From NCBI GenBank assembly GCA_965228545.1, contig OZ245822.1, positions 2,108,001 through 2,172,000 on the forward strand: 64,000 nt of DNA. The letters run 5' to 3'. This stretch comes from HXMU1420-13 sp965228545 (lineage in GTDB: Bacteria > Bacteroidota > Rhodothermia > Balneolales > Balneolaceae). The notes below the pieces were generated by a model, which was given only the letters and a program-made list of their open reading frames with translations, was not told the origin of the DNA and searched no databases. The translations under genes and the position numbers were made by a program. Positions 60,283-64,000 of this stretch are shown here, piece after piece; the first letter of the stretch is position 1; every line of letters begins with the position of its first letter.

Positions 60283-60852
60283 ATGCATAAGCGAAGCGAC
60301 TTCCATTTTAAGTATCCGCCGAATATCTACGAGCTAGACTTAGCTACTATGGTGAATATGTTTCGGAGTCGTGGTGAGCCAAGAAAAGCTCCACCGGGCC
60401 AATATTTTGCCTGTGCTTATTCTCAGGAGTTGTTGAAAGAAGCAAAATGGTGGTTCGGTTTATATTTTTCTCAATCCACCTGGGATTTACTGTTAACCAA
60501 AGGCAGTGAAGGGTATCCACTAACGAATATTGAGCTGAATGTGCTTGGGCAAGTATACATGGCAGAAGAGGATGTACCTCATCGTGAGGTGGTTGAGAGA
60601 AACGCCGGAGTTACTGAAAAGTTGGCCTATTTGGTGGTAAATGATCTCAGAACGTTTGGTTTTCTAACCGAAGATGATAGCGGTTTCTTGCGCATCACTC
60701 CCCGTGGGGAGAAAGCACTGCACGGCATTGCTCGCAGGATGTACGAAAAACGTTTCTTGCCGGAAATGCTTTCAGATGAGCCGTTACCGCAGCATCCACC
60801 AAGTATAGAACAAGCTCAAAAACGAGACGAAGAGCAGACGAGTTTGTTTTAG
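60283..60852 (+). CDS. Winged-helix-like protein with QTSLF C-terminal tail
   Basis: A 189-aa protein of a family I do not recognise. Residues about 90-160 (LTNIELNVLGQVYM, then AGVTEKLAYLVVNDLRTFGFLTEDDSGFLRITPRGEKAL) look like a winged helix-turn-helix. The tail is acidic and ends EEQTSLF at the extreme C-terminus, which fits the beta-clamp binding consensus Qx(S/D)LF. It follows topA by 63 bases and may share its transcript. It could be a DNA-replication or repair accessory protein. No catalytic residues visible. Confidence 0.6.
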   Translation: MHKRSDFHFKYPPNIYELDLATMVNMFRSRGEPRKAPPGQYFACAYSQELLKEAKWWFGLYFSQSTWDLLLTKGSEGYPLTNIELNVLGQVYMAEEDVPHREVVERNAGVTEKLAYLVVNDLRTFGFLTEDDSGFLRITPRGEKALHGIARRMYEKRFLPEMLSDEPLPQHPPSIEQAQKRDEEQTSLF

Positions 60853-60865
60853 TTTGCGTTGGTGC

Positions 60866-60893
60866 GTAAGGGCGTATCCCGATACGCCCTTAC
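60866..60893. terminator. 13-bp perfect hairpin between convergent genes
   Basis: GTAAGGGCGTATC (60866-60878) pairs perfectly with GATACGCCCTTAC (60881-60893) around CC. There is no T run, but it separates the convergent winged-helix-like gene and malic enzyme. The GGGCGTAT/ATACGCCC form is also a known type of dispersed repeat. Confidence 0.6.
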
Positions 60894-60905
60894 GTGCAAG
60901 CAATT

Positions 60906-62060
60906 CTACTGTTTTAGGCTACGAATTGCTTCGGCAACCACTTCAGGAACTCGCTCATCAAACGGACTTGGAATAATGTGCTCTTCATCCGGTTCTTCCA
61001 CACAATTTGCAATAGCTTCTGCCGCTTTAATGAACATGCTAGTTGTTAGATTTGAGATTCTTGCATCCAAAGCACCTCGGAATAATCCGGGAAATGCAAG
61101 TACATTGTTAATCTGATTTGGAAAATCAGAGCGACCGGTAGCCACAACTCGCGCACCTGCTTCTTTTGCTTCATCGGGCATTATTTCGGGAGTTGGATTT
61201 GCCATTGCAAAAATAATCGGCTCATCCTGCATGGTGTTCACCATTTCTTTGGTAAGCACACCCGGTGCAGAAACGCCAATAAATACATCGGCATCTTTAA
61301 CAGCATCAGCTAAACCACCACTTCGATTGTTTTTATTCGTGATTTTGGAGATTTCTTCTTTCACTGAGTTTAAGTCATCGCGGTTTTTGTGAATGATGCC
61401 TTTGCTATCGCACATCATTACTTCTTCCACTCCGGCCTCGAACAACAAGTAGGCAATTGAAACACCGGCAGCACCGGCGCCGTTTATCACAACACTAAGA
61501 TTTTTAAGCTCACGTCCGGTTATTCGGCAAGCGTTAATCATACCGGCCAACGTAACGATTGCGGTACCGTGCTGATCATCATGAAATACAGGAATATCAA
61601 GTTTTTCCTTTAATCGCCGTTCGATGTAAAAGCATCGTGGAGCTGATATATCTTCTAAATTGATACCACCAAAAGTTGGTGCAATCAGTTCAACAGCTCG
61701 TATAATTTCTTCCGTGTCTTGTGTATCCAAAACGATAGGTACAGCATCCACTTTGCCGAACTTTTTAAACAGTACGGCCTTTCCTTCCATTACCGGTAAG
61801 CTAGCTTCCGGGCCGATATTTCCCAATCCCAAAACGGCAGATCCATCGCTTACAACAGCTACTAAATTACCTTTTGCCGTTAGATTGTAAGCTTCTGAAG
61901 TATCTTCAGCAATTACCTTACAGGGTTCTGCTACCCCCGGAGTGTACGCGATGCTTAAATCGTCTTTTGTATTTAATTCAAACTTCGGTTCAACCGAAAT
62001 TTTACCTCTATGTTTTCTGTGAGCTTCCATAGCTAAGGAAGCGTAGTCTTTTTTTGACAT
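60906..62060 (-). CDS. NAD(P)-dependent malic enzyme
   Basis: A 384-aa malic enzyme of the short bacterial type: SIAYTPGVAEPCKVIAED, FGGINLEDISAPRCFYIE, HDDQHGTAIVTLAG and VVINGAGAAGVSIAY (the Rossmann nucleotide site). It decarboxylates malate to pyruvate with NAD or NADP. The phosphotransacetylase-like C-terminal domain of MaeB is absent. Its length is usual for this class. Confidence 0.95.
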   Translation of the reverse strand: MSKKDYASLAMEAHRKHRGKISVEPKFELNTKDDLSIAYTPGVAEPCKVIAEDTSEAYNLTAKGNLVAVVSDGSAVLGLGNIGPEASLPVMEGKAVLFKKFGKVDAVPIVLDTQDTEEIIRAVELIAPTFGGINLEDISAPRCFYIERRLKEKLDIPVFHDDQHGTAIVTLAGMINACRITGRELKNLSVVINGAGAAGVSIAYLLFEAGVEEVMMCDSKGIIHKNRDDLNSVKEEISKITNKNNRSGGLADAVKDADVFIGVSAPGVLTKEMVNTMQDEPIIFAMANPTPEIMPDEAKEAGARVVATGRSDFPNQINNVLAFPGLFRGALDARISNLTTSMFIKAAEAIANCVEEPDEEHIIPSPFDERVPEVVAEAIRSLKQ

Positions 62061-62083
62061 TAAATGTGTTGGTGTTTATTCAT

Positions 62084-62116
62084 AAAAAAAGGCACAAAGC
62101 ATGCTAGCTTTGTGCC
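62084..62116 (-). terminator. Terminator of the M1 peptidase gene
   Basis: On the minus strand GGCACAAAGC (complement of 62107-62116) pairs perfectly with GCTTTGTGCC (complement of 62091-62100) around 6 bases, then seven T. It is 23 bases beyond the peptidase stop. Confidence 0.92.
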
Positions 62117-62138
62117 TCACGGTATTTAAAAAAAGTGG

Positions 62139-64000
62139 CTAGTCGAACATTTTCTGAACATCAAACATGTTGTTGTCTTGGTTGATGTCGGCCAATCGCT
62201 GACTCTTATCAATGGTAATGTTAGCAATAGAACGAATATCAGAAGGAATTTGGAAAGTATACGTTGGGTTTACCCATGGCCAATCTTCAAGAATTGTTCT
62301 CTTCAAATCATTTTCGGCAGGCTTTTCACCTCGCATCAATCGCATTGGAATGTAGAAAATCTCAGTAGATCCATCGGTATATTCCACATACACATCGAGC
62401 GGCATCGGCATCAGTTCTACACGTTCGAGTTCTACATTTGTCATTGCTCCATCACCGGCTACAGCTTTTATCCCATAGTCGATGGTTTTGGTAGTGTTTA
62501 CAAAATATTCGTGGTACCAATCTAATACCATTCCAGATTCCCTCTCCATCAAACGGATGAAATCCAAATCGGTTGGATGCTTCAGTTTCCACAGGTTATG
62601 AAACTCTTTTATAGCACGACGAAATGTTTCGTGCCCCATGATATAATCAAGTTGACCAAGATAAACGGCACCTTTACTGTACGCAGCTCGACCATACGCA
62701 AAATTTGTATTGTAATGATCAGCATGAGTACTCATCGGCTCTTCCAGACCGGATTCTACTAAACTGTAATAACCTCGGTAAGAACCGGAATAAGGAAATT
62801 CTGCCCCGCGATTGAAGAGGTGATCCATAGTTTCTGCTGAGGCGTAGCTGGTAAAACCTTCATCAATCCATTCGTAAAGCGCTTCGTTGGTTGCAATTAC
62901 GTTCTGATACCAGCTGTGATACATTTCATGCACACTTACACCAACTAAACTACCTAACGAACGTGCACCGGTGATAAGCGTACCCATTGGGTATTCCATG
63001 CCGCCATCACCACCCTGAATAGTTGTGTATTGAGGATAAGGATACTCGCCAAAGTGTTCGTTGGCATATTCAAACGCACGAACTAAAAAGTCGGGTAATT
63101 GCTCCCAATACTGTAAGTACTGAGCGTTTTCTTCATCGCTTGCCTGTACACTAATTTGATCGGCTTGATAGAAAAAGTGGAGTTTTGGTCCATTCGGTAC
63201 TTGCGCCTGTGTGTGAACAAAATCAGGATCGGCGCCCCAGAAAAAATCGAGTACATTTTCTGCTTTAAAGTGATAGGTAATTTTGTCGCCACGATATCTA
63301 ACTTCTTTCCCTTCATCCTGATAACCATGCCCAACTTCATTTGGGTTTTGAAGGATTCCGGTTGCTCCTAGCACGTAGTCTTTATCGATAGTGATTTTAA
63401 CATCAAACTCGCCAAATACCCCGTGAAATTCACGACCTATGTATGGATTTGGATGCCATCCACGGTAATCATATTCCGCTAATTTTGGATACCACTGACT
63501 CATCGAAAATTCCACGCCTTCAGCATTTTGCTTTCCGGACCGACGAACTTGCTCCGGTACCTGACTTTCAAATTCCATCTCGAAAGTTGTTTTTTTACCC
63601 GGTTGGATCGGTTTGTTGAGTTCAACCACAAGAATGGTTCCTTCTACATTAAACTCTACAACTCGCCCATCTTGCTTAAGGGATAAAATGTTATGATAGC
63701 CGATGTCGTCTTCCTCCAAATACAAAATGCGATCACGAACTCGTCCATCCGGGTCTTGAATCGTTCTTGAGCGAACATCCATCATACTGCCCGGCTGAAA
63801 GGCATTGAAATATAAATGATAGTATACCCGATCAAGTACATCCGGAGAATTATTGGTGTACACCAGTTTTTGGGTACCTGTAAAGCGATGCGTTTCTACA
63901 TCCACATCAATTTCCATGGTGTAATCAACGTGTTGTTGCCAATAGCCATGTTGCTGTGCAGTAACTGCTACCGAAAGCATCCCGGCGATAAGAAATAAGA
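62139..64000 (-). CDS. M1-family aminopeptidase (5' end beyond window)
   Basis: A gluzincin metallopeptidase; at least 613 residues are visible and the frame continues past the window edge. Before the first internal Met (63980) the frame reads LFLIAG, so MLSVAVTAQQHGYW is the second half of a signal peptide and the true start is outside. The M1 N-terminal domain begins DYTMEIDVDVETHRFTGTQK. The zinc site is HEMYHSWYQN, with the second-shell Glu in YEWIDEGFTSY; GGDGGMEYPMGT is the exopeptidase-type GxMEN variant. It cleaves peptides in the periplasm or outside the cell. Confidence 0.93.
   Translation of the reverse strand, partial: LFLIAGMLSVAVTAQQHGYWQQHVDYTMEIDVDVETHRFTGTQKLVYTNNSPDVLDRVYYHLYFNAFQPGSMMDVRSRTIQDPDGRVRDRILYLEEDDIGYHNILSLKQDGRVVEFNVEGTILVVELNKPIQPGKKTTFEMEFESQVPEQVRRSGKQNAEGVEFSMSQWYPKLAEYDYRGWHPNPYIGREFHGVFGEFDVKITIDKDYVLGATGILQNPNEVGHGYQDEGKEVRYRGDKITYHFKAENVLDFFWGADPDFVHTQAQVPNGPKLHFFYQADQISVQASDEENAQYLQYWEQLPDFLVRAFEYANEHFGEYPYPQYTTIQGGDGGMEYPMGTLITGARSLGSLVGVSVHEMYHSWYQNVIATNEALYEWIDEGFTSYASAETMDHLFNRGAEFPYSGSYRGYYSLVESGLEEPMSTHADHYNTNFAYGRAAYSKGAVYLGQLDYIMGHETFRRAIKEFHNLWKLKHPTDLDFIRLMERESGMVLDWYHEYFVNTTKTIDYGIKAVAGDGAMTNVELERVELMPMPLDVYVEYTDGSTEIFYIPMRLMRGEKPAENDLKRTILEDWPWVNPTYTFQIPSDIRSIANITIDKSQRLADINQDNNMFDVQKMFD

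Noticed and set aside
1..64000. tRNA genes, rRNA genes and CRISPR arrays
   Set aside because: Reading all intergenic gaps gave no tRNA-like cloverleaf ending, no rRNA motif and no regularly spaced repeat-spacer array; a tRNAscan run would be more decisive.

Overview
The window is ordinary-looking chromosome from a Gram-negative, Bacteroidota-type bacterium, most likely the Balneolaeota/Rhodothermaeota side (inference from gene content, not from a marker-gene search). The reasons are an outer-membrane/TonB toolkit with an HU-like plus SPOR protein beside exbB-exbD-tonB, a PorV/PorQ-type barrel, a DUF4270 lipoprotein next to a one-domain starch-synthase-like protein, a Rho factor with an Asn/Arg/Lys-rich N-terminus, few Shine-Dalgarno sequences and at least one TTTG-N19-TATCTTTT promoter-like element. 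Several envelope proteins have very acidic linkers, which would fit a marine or halophilic lifestyle. I see no rRNA, tRNA, CRISPR array, integrase or transposase, and no gene-free stretch longer than about 250 bases.

Layout. 1-2.6 kb: MarC-like membrane protein, DinB-like protein, Na+/alanine symporter. 2.7-8.4 kb: envelope energy-transduction operon (plugless beta-barrel, mini-HU, HU-SPOR membrane protein, ExbB, ExbD, TonB). 8.5-13.8 kb: secreted BNR/VPS10-like protein, ankyrin protein, secreted unknown. 13.8-23.4 kb (mostly minus): MscS channel, glycogen phosphorylase, IspE, CCA-adding enzyme, SDR, MltC-like transglycosylase, sugar nucleotidyltransferase. 23.5-32.1 kb: membrane-anchored MurF-like ligase, LolC/E-like permease, then glgB-malQ-comA-like-GT5-like. 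32.1-36.0 kb: DUF4270 lipoprotein, FadL-like barrel and TPR protein. 36.2-44.1 kb: rho, rhodanese, lptB, purQ-clpS-purS, miaA, PorV-like, dnaN, SAM hydroxide adenosyltransferase.

The accessory part is 44.0-54.2 kb. An AT-rich two-gene restriction-modification cassette (C5-cytosine methyltransferase plus PD-ExK endonuclease) sits exactly behind the SAM-hydrolase gene and is bracketed by a 65-bp direct repeat of that gene's 3' end (62/65 identical, all three differences synonymous), the signature of insertion with long target duplication. Further on, a four-helix-bundle (23S rRNA intervening-sequence type) gene is enclosed by 36-bp inverted repeats (34/36), one arm overlapping the radC stop codon. 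Next comes a tight four-gene operon of three diverged DUF2975-type membrane paralogs, all ending EEQKLTV, with a small Xre-type regulator. Intergenic palindromes and dispersed repeats cluster here too.

54.2-64 kb returns to housekeeping: AMP nucleosidase head-to-head with a NUDIX hydrolase (start codons abutting as CATATG), an RraB-like protein, OsmC plus Bcp-like peroxide defence, topA followed by a winged-helix-like protein ending in a sliding-clamp-type QTSLF tail, malic enzyme, and the 5'-truncated (by the window edge) M1 aminopeptidase.
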